Notes under the pieces: model-generated | What the model was told of the DNA's origin: nothing | What the model saw: only the letters and a program-made list of their open reading frames with translations | Databases searched by the model: none | Made by a program: the position numbers and the translations under genes | Part shown: positions 49,665 to 58,756 of the stretch, in pieces | Numbering within the stretch: position 1 is the first letter of the stretch | How the letters are laid out: every line of letters begins with the position of its first letter | Source: Leifsonia sp. ZF2019 | GTDB lineage: Bacteria > Actinomycetota > Actinomycetes > Actinomycetales > Microbacteriaceae | Reading direction: 5' to 3' | Assembly (NCBI RefSeq): GCF_019924635.1 | Contig: NZ_CP065037.1 | Span: forward strand, 62,001-126,000 | Length of the DNA: 64,000 nucleotides

Positions 49665-50087
49665 TCAGCGGTCGCCGAGAGCGGACTCCACGTGGGAGCG
49701 GGCGACGATCATCGTCTGCTCCGACCCGGGGTCGAACTGCACGGCCACGAACTCCGCGGTGCGGATGAACCCGAGGGCCTCGACCGCCGGCACGATGACC
49801 GCCTGCACCGTCGTGCCCGCACCTTCCGCCGTCTGGCCGACGGCCGAGCGCAGTGCCTTCATCGAGGTGAAGAGAGGGAGCACGGGCTCCCCGGTCGTCG
49901 AGCTGATCGTGCGCAGCCGAGTGTCCTGCGGCGTGGAGCCGGTCACGTCGACGACCAGCCCGCCCTTCAGGGCCGCCGCGAGCAGCGCCTCCAGGTGGGC
50001 GAGGGTCGGCTCCGCCGCGATGTCCGCGAGCGCTTTGCGCACCGGGACGTTCTCGTAGGACTGCGGGAAGCGGGGCGCGTTCGCCAT
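49665..50087 (-). CDS. SseB-family protein
   Basis: Soluble protein of 140 residues with an SseB_N-type domain: LLAAALKGGLVVDVTGS, then LRTISSTTGEPVLPLFTSMKAL, and the close IVPAVEALGFIRTAEFVAVQF. SseB domains occur in many actinobacteria; their biochemical role is unclear. Its ATG shares one base with the nucS stop, so it is coupled to the mismatch endonuclease gene, a pairing that may be worth comparing in relatives. Confidence 0.75.
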   Translation of the reverse strand: MANAPRFPQSYENVPVRKALADIAAEPTLAHLEALLAAALKGGLVVDVTGSTPQDTRLRTISSTTGEPVLPLFTSMKALRSAVGQTAEGAGTTVQAVIVPAVEALGFIRTAEFVAVQFDPGSEQTMIVARSHVESALGDR

Positions 50088-50782
50088 CAGAAGAGCCTGC
50101 TGTCGCTGTCGTCGAGGCCGCGCATCGCGTCGTAGTCGAGCACCACGCAGCGGATGCCGCGGTCCTCGGCGAGGGTGCGCGCCTGGGGTTTGATCTCCTG
50201 GGCGGCGAACACACCGGAGACGGGGGCGAGGAGGGGGTCGCGGTTCATCAGCTCGAGGTAGCGGGTGAGCTGCTCGACCCCGTCGATGTCGCCGCGCCGC
50301 TTGAGCTCGACGGCCACGGAGGCGCCGGTCGCGTCGCGCGCGAGGATGTCGACCGGGCCGATGGCGGTCATGTACTCGCGACGCACGAGCACGTGCCCGT
50401 CGCCCAGCAGGTGGATCTGCTCCGCCAGCAGTTTCTGCAGATGCGCCTCCACACCGTCCTTCTGCAGGCCGGGGTCGATGCCGAGATCGTGCGCAGAATC
50501 GTGCAGCACCTCGTGGATGGAGACGATCAGCATGTCGGCGGTCTTGGCCTGCGTGACCCGCCAGACCTCGGTGACGCCGGCCTCCCGCTGCGGGTCGTCC
50601 GGCTCCATGACCGCGAGCGTGCAGGGCGGGCTCATCCAGTTGAGCGGCTTGTACGAGCCGCCGTCGGAGTGGACGAGCAGACTGCCGTCGGATTTGAGCA
50701 TCAGCAGCCGCTTGGCCAGCGGGAGGTGCGCGCTCAGGCGCCCGGCATAGTCGACGGAGCAGTTGGCAATGACGAGACGCAC
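50087..50782 (-). CDS. nucS: Endonuclease NucS (non-canonical mismatch repair)
   Basis: Mismatch-specific endonuclease of 231 residues that replaces MutS/MutL in actinobacteria. The N-terminal beta domain ([16 protein letters not shown], then [12 protein letters not shown]) binds DNA and the C-terminal domain has the catalytic set: Asp in GPVDILARD and Glu-x-Lys in [13 protein letters not shown], followed by QLTRYLE. Length is normal. A C-terminal segment ending in DSDSRLF may contact the sliding clamp, as in known NucS. Confidence 0.95.
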   Translation of the reverse strand: MRLVIANCSVDYAGRLSAHLPLAKRLLMLKSDGSLLVHSDGGSYKPLNWMSPPCTLAVMEPDDPQREAGVTEVWRVTQAKTADMLIVSIHEVLHDSAHDLGIDPGLQKDGVEAHLQKLLAEQIHLLGDGHVLVRREYMTAIGPVDILARDATGASVAVELKRRGDIDGVEQLTRYLELMNRDPLLAPVSGVFAAQEIKPQARTLAEDRGIRCVVLDYDAMRGLDDSDSRLF

Positions 50783-50832
50783 CGCAACATCCTACGGGGG
50801 AGCGGGCGGGGCGTGCCTGGCAGGATGGGGGG

Positions 50833-51879
50833 ATGCCCCACGATCTCCTCATCGGCACCTACACCGAGCGCCTCCCCCATGTCGACGGTCACGCGGAGGG
50901 ACTCCTCGCGGCGCGGTTCGACGGGACGGAGGTCTCCGCGGTCTCCGTCGCCGCGCGCGTCCGCAATCCCTCGTGGGTGGCCGCGACCGACGACGGCTCG
51001 CGCGTCTACGCCGTGTCGGAGACCGGTCCGGACGGGGAGGTCGTGGCCTTCGCGCGCTCGGAGGACGGGGTTCTGACCGGGCTCGGCGGCACGTCCAGCG
51101 GAGGGGCGGATCCGGCGCACCTCGCGCTCCACCCCTCGGGGCGCCGGCTGATCGCGGGGACGTACAGCGGCGGATCGGTCTCCGTCTTCGCCCTCGACGG
51201 CGACGGGTCGATCGGCGCGCGCACGGGCTTCGTGCAGCACGACGGACGCGGGCCGGACGACGCCCGCCAGGAGGCGCCGCACGTGCACCAGCTCGGTGTC
51301 GACCCCGAGACCGGCGACGTCGTCGTGGTCGACCTCGGTCTGGGAGAGGTGCGCTGGTACGCCCTGGACGAGGAAGGAGCGCTCGCGCTGCGCCCCGAGG
51401 CCACCCTGTCGTCCGGCGCCGCCGGCCCCCGGCACCTGGCCTTCCATCCCGACGGCCGGCACGCCTTCGTCGTGAACGAGCTCGACAGCACCCTCGACGT
51501 GCTGCGGCGCGACGGCGACCGCTTCGTGCGCGTCTCGACCGTGTCCACCCGGGCCGCGGGTGCCGCCGGCGAGAACCTCCCGGCCGCCGTCCGCGTCACG
51601 GGCGACGGCTCCACCGTGCTCGCCACCAATCGCGGCGACGACACGATCGCGGTCTTCTCGTTCGACGCCGACGTGTCGCGCGCCGTCCTGGTCGCGACGG
51701 AGCCCGCCCGGGGGCGTTCCCCCCGCGATCTGGTCATCGCGCCGGAGGGCGACCGTGTGCTCGCGGCCTGCCAGGACAGCGACGAGGTCACTGTATTCGC
51801 GTTCGACCCGCGCACCCGCGCCCTGCGCTTCCTCGCCGCCTCCCCCGTCGCCACCCCTGTCTGCCTCACCTTCGTCTGA
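50833..51879 (+). CDS. Lactonase-family beta-propeller (6-phosphogluconolactonase type)
   Basis: Seven-bladed propeller of 348 residues in the YbhE/3-carboxymuconate cyclase family, which includes 6-phosphogluconolactonases. Blade motifs include RNPSWVAATDDGSRVYAVSE, ADPAHLALHPSGRRLI, APHVHQLGVDPETG and GPRHLAFHPDGRHAFVVNE. It diverges from nucS with a 50-base gap. No signal peptide is present, so it acts in the cytoplasm. Which lactone it uses cannot be said. Confidence 0.85.
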   Translation: MPHDLLIGTYTERLPHVDGHAEGLLAARFDGTEVSAVSVAARVRNPSWVAATDDGSRVYAVSETGPDGEVVAFARSEDGVLTGLGGTSSGGADPAHLALHPSGRRLIAGTYSGGSVSVFALDGDGSIGARTGFVQHDGRGPDDARQEAPHVHQLGVDPETGDVVVVDLGLGEVRWYALDEEGALALRPEATLSSGAAGPRHLAFHPDGRHAFVVNELDSTLDVLRRDGDRFVRVSTVSTRAAGAAGENLPAAVRVTGDGSTVLATNRGDDTIAVFSFDADVSRAVLVATEPARGRSPRDLVIAPEGDRVLAACQDSDEVTVFAFDPRTRALRFLAASPVATPVCLTFV

Positions 51880-51994
51880 AGCGCGGCAGCCCCCCGCCCC
51901 CGGGGCCCCGACCGCCTCGATCTATTCCGGAGATCTCCTTCGGCGCGCGCGGAATCACCGGTCGAACGGCGAACTGAGCGGCGTGCCGCGCTTC

Positions 51995-52020
51995 GGCTCC
52001 GGAATTGTCGGGCCGGAGCC
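51995..52020. terminator. Possible terminator hairpin
   Basis: GGCTCCGG pairs with CCGGAGCC across a 10-base loop between two convergent genes. Two more GGAGCC units follow in tandem, so alternative pairings exist. Confidence 0.35.
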
Positions 52021-52036
52021 GGAGCCGGAGCCCGGG

Positions 52037-53338
52037 TCAGCCGAACGTCGGCTCGCTCGACGCGCGCTCCTTCTGCGGCCGCACCGCCGGCGCGGCGAGG
52101 AACGACGCGAGCAGCAGGGCGAGGATGAGGTAGAGCGCGTTCAGCAGGCCGAACTCCTTGCCGAGGAACCCGATGACCGGGGGCCCGACGAGAAAGGCGC
52201 AGTAGCCGATGATCGCGACGGCCGACACGCGCGCGGCCGGGTTGCTCGCACCGTCGGCGGCCGCGGACATCCCGAGCGGGAAGCCCAGGGACACGCCGAA
52301 GCCCCACAGCACCGTGCCGATGACGACGACCCACATCGGACCGCCCAGGATGAACAGGAGGAGCCCGACGACACCCATCCCGGCCGTGATGCGGATGGCG
52401 TTGACACGGCCGATGCGGTCGACGATCGGCCCGCCGGCCACGCGGCCGACGGTCATCGCGGCGACGAAGCAGCCGAACACCACGGCGCCGGTCGAGTTGG
52501 CCTGGCCGTGGCCGTCGACGACCGCGAGCGAGATCCAGTCGTTCGCCGAGCCCTCGCCGAACGCCATGCCGAGCATGACGACGCCGATCAGGATGAGCCG
52601 CCAATCCGCCCACACCGACAGCGCCGCACGCATGCGCTCGCCGAAGGGGATGCGCTCCGCCTCGCCCACCTCGTCGCCGAGGTCGGCTTCGCGCGGGATG
52701 AAGCGGATGGCCACCACGATCCCGGTCACCAGCGCCACGGCCACGAACAGCAGGTGCCAGGCCACGGCGATGTGGAGGGCCGCCGCTGCGGCGCCGAGGC
52801 CCGCGCCGATGACCGTGCCCAGGCTGAAGCACGCGTGCATCAGGGGCATCAGCGTCTTGCCGATCTCACGCTCGACGGCCGTGCCCTCGACGTTCATCAT
52901 CACATCGAGTGCGCCGTTGCCGAAGCCGAGCAGCACGAGGCCGACCGCGACGATCGGCACGGCGTGGAACACGCTCGAGCCGAGGCCGAGGAGGGCCATA
53001 CCGGCCGCGGCGAGGGTGAGGGAGGCGAACATCGCCTTGTGCGGGCCGAAGCGGACCAGCACCGGAGACGAGACGATGAGGCCGAGGATCGCTCCGACCG
53101 ACATGCCCAGGATGAGGAGCCCCACGGCGGAGGGGTCCTTGCCCAGCCCGAGGTCGTCGCGGACACCGGGGATGCGCGCCACCCAGGTCGCCGTGGCGAG
53201 CCCGCTGAGGATGAAGACGGCGAAGACGGCGTTGCGCCACGCGACGAGTCCACGGCGGCTGCGCGCCGGGCTGACGGGTGAGGCCTGGCCGGCGGATGCG
53301 CCGGAGGACGAGGGAGGGGTCGGGGTCGACTGCGACAT
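52037..53338 (-). CDS. MFS transporter (YbjJ-like)
   Basis: Twelve-span transporter of 433 residues. A Ser/Pro-rich N terminus is followed by TWVARIPGVRDDLGL and PSAVGLLILGMSVGAI, typical of the YbjJ branch of the major facilitator superfamily. Later motifs include GFGNGALDVMMNVEG and GRVAGGPIVDRIGRV. It diverges from a LacI-family gene, and a 28-bp palindrome lies between them, so repression by that LacI protein is likely. The substrate is unknown, perhaps a sugar. Confidence 0.85.
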   Translation of the reverse strand: MSQSTPTPPSSSGASAGQASPVSPARSRRGLVAWRNAVFAVFILSGLATATWVARIPGVRDDLGLGKDPSAVGLLILGMSVGAILGLIVSSPVLVRFGPHKAMFASLTLAAAGMALLGLGSSVFHAVPIVAVGLVLLGFGNGALDVMMNVEGTAVEREIGKTLMPLMHACFSLGTVIGAGLGAAAAALHIAVAWHLLFVAVALVTGIVVAIRFIPREADLGDEVGEAERIPFGERMRAALSVWADWRLILIGVVMLGMAFGEGSANDWISLAVVDGHGQANSTGAVVFGCFVAAMTVGRVAGGPIVDRIGRVNAIRITAGMGVVGLLLFILGGPMWVVVIGTVLWGFGVSLGFPLGMSAAADGASNPAARVSAVAIIGYCAFLVGPPVIGFLGKEFGLLNALYLILALLLASFLAAPAVRPQKERASSEPTFG

Positions 53339-53362
53339 CGGCGTTCCTGCGGGTTTGGGGCA

Positions 53363-53390
53363 TCGAATCGTTTCGATCGAAACGATTCGA
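53363..53390. promoter_or_regulatory. LacI-type operator, perfect 28-bp palindrome
   Basis: Left half TCGAATCGTTTCGA joins its exact reverse complement with no spacer. The core GTTTCGATCGAAAC has the central CG of LacI-family sites. It lies directly upstream of the likely -10 box of the lacI-like gene and in the MFS promoter region. Confidence 0.85.
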
Positions 53391-53391
53391 C

Positions 53392-53397
53392 TAAGCT
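53392..53397 (+). promoter_or_regulatory. Likely -10 box of a leaderless mRNA
   Basis: TAAGCT ends 7 bases before the GTG at 53405 and abuts the palindromic operator, so operator binding would block this promoter. Confidence 0.5.
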
Positions 53398-53404
53398 ACC
53401 ACAC

Positions 53405-54472
53405 GTGAACGACAGCACCGCAGCCCCCGCGACCCGGCCGACGCTGGCCGCGGTCGCCCGCCTCGCCGGCGTCTCCAATTCGACGGCGTCGCTCGCCTTC
53501 TCGGGCACCGGCCCCGTCTCCGACGCCACACGCGACCGCGTGCTCGCCGCCGCCAAGCAGCTCAACTACGCCGGTCCCGACCCTCGGGCGCGCTCGCTGC
53601 GGCGCGGCCGGTCGGGCATCGTGGGCGTCGTCATGGAGGAGCGCGTCGGCGACGCCTTCCGCGACCCCATCAAGATCGCTTTGCTCGACGGCATCACGGA
53701 GGAGATCGGGGCGATCGACGCCGGCCTCCTCATCCTCACCGACGCCGGTGAAGCGGCGCAGCGCATCGAGGACGCCCCCATGGACGCCGTCGTGCTCATC
53801 GGATGCAGCCCGCGCCTCGACGAGTCCGTCGCGACGCTCCGGCAGCGCGGCATCCCCCTCATCGCCATCGAGGGCGACCCGGCGGCGGGAGTCCCCACCA
53901 TCGGGCAGGACAACCGCGAGGCGACCCGCATCGCCGCCCAGCACCTCCACGATCTCGGGCACCGGGAGGTCGCGGTCGTCGCCCTTCCGCTCACGCGTGA
54001 TCGAGCGCGCGGGCCCTTCACCGCCGCGACCGCCCGTGCCGCCAGCTCCACCACGGCGATCGACCGGCTCGCCGGCGTGCACGACGTCTTCCCGGGGGCG
54101 GGAGGCTGGGTCGCCCGCGGCTCCTTCGTCGAGGAGGGGCGCCTCGCCGGTGCCGCCCTCCTCTCCGACCCGAAGACCCGCCCTACCGCGATCGTCGCCC
54201 AGAGCGACCTCCTCGCCGCCGGCGTGATCCGCGCCGCCGAGGAGCTCGGCCTCGAGGTGCCGTGGGACGTCAGCGTCGTCGGCTTCGACGGGGTCCGCGT
54301 CGACGGCCTCTGGCCCTACGACCTGACCACCCTCGTCCAGCCCGCCGTCGACAAGGGCCGTGCCGCGGGCCGTACCGTCGTCGACCTGCTCGAGGGCCGC
54401 GAGACGCGTCCCGAGTCCTTCACCTCCGAGTTCCACCAGGGCAACACCACGGCGGCCCCCGCCCGCCGCTGA
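53405..54472 (+). CDS. LacI-family repressor
   Basis: Regulator of 355 residues. The N-terminal LacI HTH (residues 13-35) reads TLAAVARLAGVSNSTASLAF, followed by the hinge region RARSLRRGRSGIVG. The rest is a sugar-binding type I fold with GVVMEERVGD, IAIEGDPAAG and VSVVGFDGVRVDG. The start GTG lies 7 bases after TAAGCT, so the mRNA is probably leaderless. Binding to the adjacent palindrome would control both itself and the divergent MFS gene. Confidence 0.87.
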   Translation: MNDSTAAPATRPTLAAVARLAGVSNSTASLAFSGTGPVSDATRDRVLAAAKQLNYAGPDPRARSLRRGRSGIVGVVMEERVGDAFRDPIKIALLDGITEEIGAIDAGLLILTDAGEAAQRIEDAPMDAVVLIGCSPRLDESVATLRQRGIPLIAIEGDPAAGVPTIGQDNREATRIAAQHLHDLGHREVAVVALPLTRDRARGPFTAATARAASSTTAIDRLAGVHDVFPGAGGWVARGSFVEEGRLAGAALLSDPKTRPTAIVAQSDLLAAGVIRAAEELGLEVPWDVSVVGFDGVRVDGLWPYDLTTLVQPAVDKGRAAGRTVVDLLEGRETRPESFTSEFHQGNTTAAPARR

Positions 54473-54493
54473 CCGCCGCTGCCGCCCGCCCCG

Positions 54494-54550
54494 CACATGT
54501 GGACCACATGTCGCGATTCCCGGCGCCATTCCCCGCATTCGGTCCAAATG
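54494..54550. repeat. 57-bp palindromic intergenic element, copy 2
   Basis: Same length and same placed blocks as the element at 30118-30174 (CACATNTGGACC, ATGTCG, CATTCGGTCC, AATG), but with diverged arms so that the long inverted repeat is imperfect here. It lies between the lacI-like and amidohydrolase genes. Confidence 0.75.
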
Positions 54551-54593
54551 GGGAGCGCACACTCGCGGCATTCGCCACGAATGCGTGTGCACG

Positions 54594-54599
54594 TAGGGT
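54594..54599 (+). promoter_or_regulatory. Likely -10 box of a leaderless mRNA
   Basis: TAGGGT ends 6 bases before the ATG at 54606. A GAGGG within those bases could also act as a very close ribosome-binding site, so this case is less clear. Confidence 0.35.
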
Positions 54600-54605
54600 G
54601 AGGGT

Positions 54606-55814
54606 ATGGATCTTGAGGCTCTCTACCGCGATCTCCACGCCCATCCCGAGCTCTCGTTCGCCGAGCACCGCACCGCCGGGATCGTCGCCGATCACCTCAC
54701 CGCCCTCGGGGTGGAGGTGCACACCGGGATCGGCGGCACCGGCGTCGCCGGTGTCCTGCGCAACGGCGAGGGGCCGGTCGTCCTGCTCCGTGCCGACATG
54801 GATGCGCTGCCCGTCCGCGAGCAGACCGGACTCGAGTGGGCCTCCACCGTCACCACTGAGGACGAGACCGGCACGGTGGTGCCCGTCATGCACGCGTGCG
54901 GTCACGACATCCACATCACCTGCCTGCTCGGCGCGGTGGAGGAGCTCGCCGGGTCGACGGACGCCTGGTCCGGCACTCTCGTCGCGGTGTTCCAGCCGGG
55001 TGAGGAGCACGGCGGCGGCGCGCAGGTCATGGTCGACAGCGGCCTCTACGACCTCGTCCCGACGCCGGGCGTCGTGCTCGGCCAGCACGTGACCCCGCTG
55101 CCGGCGGGAATGCTCGGCGCCCACTCGGGTGCGGCGATGGCCGCGGTCGACACGATGGAGGTCACCCTCCACGGCCGAGGCGGCCACGGGTCGCGCCCGG
55201 AGACGACGATCGACCCGGTCGTCATGGCGGCGTCGGCGGTCATGCGCCTGCAGACCGTCGTCTCGCGCGAGATCGCGCCGCAGGACACCGCTGTCGTGAC
55301 CGTCGGCACCCTGCACGCCGGAACCAAGAACAACATCATCGCGGCCGAGGCGACGCTGGGGATCAGCGTGCGGAGCTTCAACGAGGAGGTCCGCGAGCGC
55401 GTGCTCGGCGCGGTCGACCGCATCCTGCGTGCCGAGTCGGAGGCCTCGGGGGCCCCGCAGGCGCCCGACGTGGAGTGGGGCGAGCGCTACCCGGTCACCG
55501 TCAACGAGCCCGACGCCACGGCCCGGGTCAACGCGGCGTTCGTCACCGAGTTCGGTGCGGACGCCCTTTTCGACCCGGGAGCGCTCTCGGGCAGCGAGGA
55601 TGTCGGCAACCTCGCGACTGCGGTCGGAGCCCCGCTGGTCTACTGGATGCTCGGCGGCGGCGACCCGCAGGTGGTCAGGGCCGCGATCGCGGCGGGGACC
55701 GTGGACACCGACATCCCCTCCAACCATTCGCCGCACTTCGCCCCGCTCGCGCAGCCGACCATCCCGACCGGGGTGCGCGCGCTGGTGGTGGCGGCGCGGG
55801 AGTGGCTGGGCTGA
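54606..55814 (+). CDS. M20-family amidohydrolase
   Basis: Zinc-dependent aminoacyl hydrolase of 402 residues (M20D, hippurate / IAA-amino acid / N-acetyl-amino acid hydrolase type). Metal and catalytic motifs: RDLHAHPELSFAEHRTA, LLRADMDALPV, VMHACGHDIHI (metal Cys/His), FQPGEEHGGGAQ, and the late His in SPHFAPL. A lid domain inserts around residues 190-305 (GRGGHGSRPE). It acts in the cytoplasm on N-acyl amino acids or peptides; the substrate is unknown. Confidence 0.88.
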   Translation: MDLEALYRDLHAHPELSFAEHRTAGIVADHLTALGVEVHTGIGGTGVAGVLRNGEGPVVLLRADMDALPVREQTGLEWASTVTTEDETGTVVPVMHACGHDIHITCLLGAVEELAGSTDAWSGTLVAVFQPGEEHGGGAQVMVDSGLYDLVPTPGVVLGQHVTPLPAGMLGAHSGAAMAAVDTMEVTLHGRGGHGSRPETTIDPVVMAASAVMRLQTVVSREIAPQDTAVVTVGTLHAGTKNNIIAAEATLGISVRSFNEEVRERVLGAVDRILRAESEASGAPQAPDVEWGERYPVTVNEPDATARVNAAFVTEFGADALFDPGALSGSEDVGNLATAVGAPLVYWMLGGGDPQVVRAAIAAGTVDTDIPSNHSPHFAPLAQPTIPTGVRALVVAAREWLG

Positions 55815-55934
55815 TTCCGGAGTCCGGCGCCGCCGCGCCGCTCACTTCTCCGTGCGGACGGAGTCCCGTACGGGTGTCGGCGGGATCTCCGGATCCGCGG
55901 GGTGCGGGAGGCGGCGACCGCTCGGCTGCGACCG

Positions 55935-57266
55935 CTAGTCCGCTCCGGCGCGCATCCACACCCGCCCGTGGGCCCGCAGCCCGAGGGTGACCGCTCGCGC
56001 GCCGAGGTAGCCGAACACGAACGCGGCCGTGAGCCAGGCGAGTCCGCTCGCGTCGTGCGCCGCCCAGGCGACGACGGCGAGGGCCAGGGGCACGAAGACC
56101 GCGACGTTCGCGATGCCGGTGAGGGCCAGGTAGCGGGCATCGCCGGCGCCGATCAGCACGCCGTCGAGCACGAAGACGTATCCGCCGAGCGGTGCGCCGA
56201 TCCCGACCAGGGCGAGGGAGACGGGCAGGAGGGAGGCGACGGTCGCGTCGCTCGTGAAGAGGCCGGCCGCGACGGGGCTGAGCAGCACGGTCGCGGCGCC
56301 GAGCACGATGCCGGATCCGACTCCCCACTGCAGGCAGCGGCGCAGCACGGCGCGCACCTCGTCCAGCTCGCCCGCTCCGAGCCCCTTCCCGATCAGTGCC
56401 TGCGCGGCGATCGCGAGCGCGTCGAGGGCGAACGCGAGGGTCGCGAACACGGTCATCGTCACCTGGAACGCCGCCAGCTCGTCCGGACCGAGCCGGGTCG
56501 CGGCGAAGACGGCGAGCAGCATGGCGGCGCGCAGGCTCGCGGTGCGCAGCAGCAGCCAGCCGCCGGCGCGAGCGCTGCGGCCGATGCCCGCGTGGTGGGG
56601 GAGGAGCGGGGAGCCGACCCGGCGCGCGTGTCGGACGACCACGACGACGTACACGACGACCATGCCCCATTGCGCTGCGACCGTCCCGGCGGCGGACCCG
56701 GCGATTCCCCACCCGGCGACGTAGATGAAGAGGTAGTTCAGGACGATGTTGGCGGCGAAGCCGGCGACGGCGACGGCGAGCGGAGTCCGGGTGTCCTGGA
56801 GCCCGCGCAGCAGACCGGTTGCCGCGAAGACGAGCAGCATCGCCGGCAGCCCCGGCATCGACAGCTCGAGGTACCGGGTCGCCTGCGCGGAGACATCGAC
56901 GGACGCGCCGAAGAGGCCGACCAGCGCGGGCGAGGCGAACCATCCCGCCGCCGCCAGCACGATGCCGAGCGCGAGGGCGAGCCAGCTGCCGTCCACGCCC
57001 GCGGCGACCGCTCCGCGTTCGTCCCCGGCGCCGAGCCGTCGCGCCACGGCGGGCGTCGTGGAGTAGGCGAGGAACACCATCAGCCCGACGATCGTCTGCA
57101 GCACGGCGCTCGCTATGCCCAGCCCGGCGAGGGAGGAGACGCCCAGGTGGCCGACCATCGCGGAGTCGGCGAGCAGGAACACCGGCTCGGCGACGAGCGA
57201 GCCGAGCGCAGGCACGGCGAGGCGGAGGATCTCCCGGTCGACCGGGCGGCGGAGGAGGGCTTTCAC
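55935..57266 (-). CDS. MATE-family efflux transporter (DinF-like)
   Basis: Twelve-span transporter of 443 residues. The N terminus REILRLAVPALGSLVAEPVF followed by LLADSAMVGHLG is the MATE/DinF signature; the second half repeats the pattern with ALDALAIAAQALIGKGLGAG. MATE pumps export cationic drugs or metabolites with Na+ or H+. I chose the GTG at 57266 because homology begins there; the frame remains open upstream. It diverges from the metallo-hydrolase operon. Confidence 0.87.
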   Translation of the reverse strand: MKALLRRPVDREILRLAVPALGSLVAEPVFLLADSAMVGHLGVSSLAGLGIASAVLQTIVGLMVFLAYSTTPAVARRLGAGDERGAVAAGVDGSWLALALGIVLAAAGWFASPALVGLFGASVDVSAQATRYLELSMPGLPAMLLVFAATGLLRGLQDTRTPLAVAVAGFAANIVLNYLFIYVAGWGIAGSAAGTVAAQWGMVVVYVVVVVRHARRVGSPLLPHHAGIGRSARAGGWLLLRTASLRAAMLLAVFAATRLGPDELAAFQVTMTVFATLAFALDALAIAAQALIGKGLGAGELDEVRAVLRRCLQWGVGSGIVLGAATVLLSPVAAGLFTSDATVASLLPVSLALVGIGAPLGGYVFVLDGVLIGAGDARYLALTGIANVAVFVPLALAVVAWAAHDASGLAWLTAAFVFGYLGARAVTLGLRAHGRVWMRAGAD

Positions 57267-57369
57267 GGCGACGTCAACGCTAGCGCGCTGCGACGACGCC
57301 GGGGCGCAGGCGGAGGCCGCGGCTGCCGAACCACAGCCGTGCCCTGCCGTGCCCCACACCCCTTCCCGA

Positions 57370-57375
57370 TACGAT
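57370..57375 (+). promoter_or_regulatory. Likely -10 box of a leaderless mRNA
   Basis: TACGAT ends 6 bases before the ATG at 57382; no ribosome-binding site is visible. Confidence 0.5.
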
Positions 57376-57381
57376 CGCCCG

Positions 57382-58148
57382 ATGCGGCTCACCACCCTCG
57401 GCGTCTCCAGCCATTACCCGCTCCCCGGCGCGCCCTGCGTCGGGATGCTGCTCGAGCACGACGGCACGGCGGTCTGGATCGACGCCGGGCCGGGCACGCT
57501 GGCCGAACTGCAGCGCCATGCTCCGCTGGCCGGTCTCTCCGCCGCGTGGATCTCGCACGGCCACGCGGATCACGCCGCCGACCTGCTTCCTGCCTTCTAC
57601 GCCTACCGCTACGGCGACGTGGGAGCACCGGCACGGCTGCCCGTGCTCGCCCCGGGGGATGTGCGCGGGCGTCTCGCCGGCTTCCTCGGCCCCGCGTCCG
57701 GACCGGAGCTCGACCGCGTCTTCGCTTTCGACCCGCTCTCCGACGGCGGCGAACGAGAGTTCGGCGGCCTCTCCCTCCGCTGGTCCGCCGTGCGTCATGA
57801 CGCACCGGCGTTCGCCCTGCGCGCGGAGGCGGCGGGAGCCTCCCTCGTCTACACCGGCGACTCGGCACCCTGTGCGGCGCTGGACGACCTGGCGCGGGGC
57901 TGCGACCTGCTCGTGAGCGAGGCCGGCACAGACGTGCGGCAGCCCGGAGATCCGCCGGTGCACCTCACCCCCGAGGAGGCCGGCGAGCTCGCCGCGCGGG
58001 CCGGCGCACGCCGGTTGCTGCTGACGCCCTCGGCCTGCGCCCCGACGACGCGGTGCGCCGCGCCGCGAGCCGGTTCGACGGCCCGGTGGAGGCCGCGGTC
58101 GTGTCGGGCGAGCCGATGTCGGTGGACCTTCCTACAGTGGAGTCATGA
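57382..58148 (+). pseudogene. Metallo-beta-lactamase-fold hydrolase, frameshifted near 3' end
   Basis: MBL-fold hydrolase (RNase Z / phosphodiesterase-like) with the metal motif SHGHADHAADL, GDSAPCAALDDLA and SEAGTD. The frame is intact for about 215 residues to RRLLLTP, then breaks. Inserting one C in the CCC run at 58027-58029 continues it as LGLRPDDAVRRAAS to a TGA at 58146-58148. That stop overlaps the next gene's ATG (ATGA), so the restored frame is surely the original one. Without the correction the reading runs far into the next gene. Recent mutation or sequencing error. Confidence 0.78.
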
Positions 58149-58756
58149 GCACCCTCATGCCGCAGCTCCTCGCCACCTGGACCTGGCGCTTGGAGCGCGT
58201 GCGAAGCGGGCGCACCATCCTCAGCCGCGGGCAGGCGACCACCGCCCGCGGCGACCTCGTGAACGATCGCGCCTCGCAGCCCGAGGCGTACGCGGTCTAC
58301 GAGGAGGAGTATGCGGCCGCCCTCGATGCGCTGGAGGTGCTCTCCCGGCAGCAGAACCGCCGCGACGACCTGCTGTCCGTGCTCTCGACGGAGCGCCGCC
58401 GTCGCGAGGGCGATGGCGCGGTCGTCGCCGGGACCGACCGCGGCCGCGTCTCGCTCGCGCCGGAGCACGATCGCGTGCCGGCCGGTCTGCCGGAGATGCT
58501 CGACGAATGGGTGCACCGGCTCATCCGCTATCGGAGCGGCGCCAAGCTCATCGCCCCGATCGAGGCCTCCCGGGCCGAGATCCGCCTCCGCAACGAGGCC
58601 GACCTGCACCCGGGCGCCTACCGCAACAGCACCGCAGCGCCGTTCTACGGCCGGGTCATGCGCGAGCTGGGTGAGATCGCCACGAGTGAGCGTCCGGGCG
58701 TCCACCTGGGCGGCCGCGGCCTCCATCGCGGCATCCCGAGCGACAGCCTCCGTTGA
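58145..58756 (+). CDS. Hypothetical helical protein
   Basis: Soluble protein of 203 residues that I do not recognise. It is rich in Arg, Glu and Ala and mostly helical: ATWTWRLERVRSGRTILSRG, then YAVYEEEYAAALDALEVLSR, and a mid segment EMLDEWVHRLIRYRSG. It overlaps the upstream hydrolase stop (ATGA) and the downstream nuclease start (TTGA), so it is part of a three-gene coupled operon. Confidence 0.6.
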   Translation: MSTLMPQLLATWTWRLERVRSGRTILSRGQATTARGDLVNDRASQPEAYAVYEEEYAAALDALEVLSRQQNRRDDLLSVLSTERRRREGDGAVVAGTDRGRVSLAPEHDRVPAGLPEMLDEWVHRLIRYRSGAKLIAPIEASRAEIRLRNEADLHPGAYRNSTAAPFYGRVMRELGEIATSERPGVHLGGRGLHRGIPSDSLR

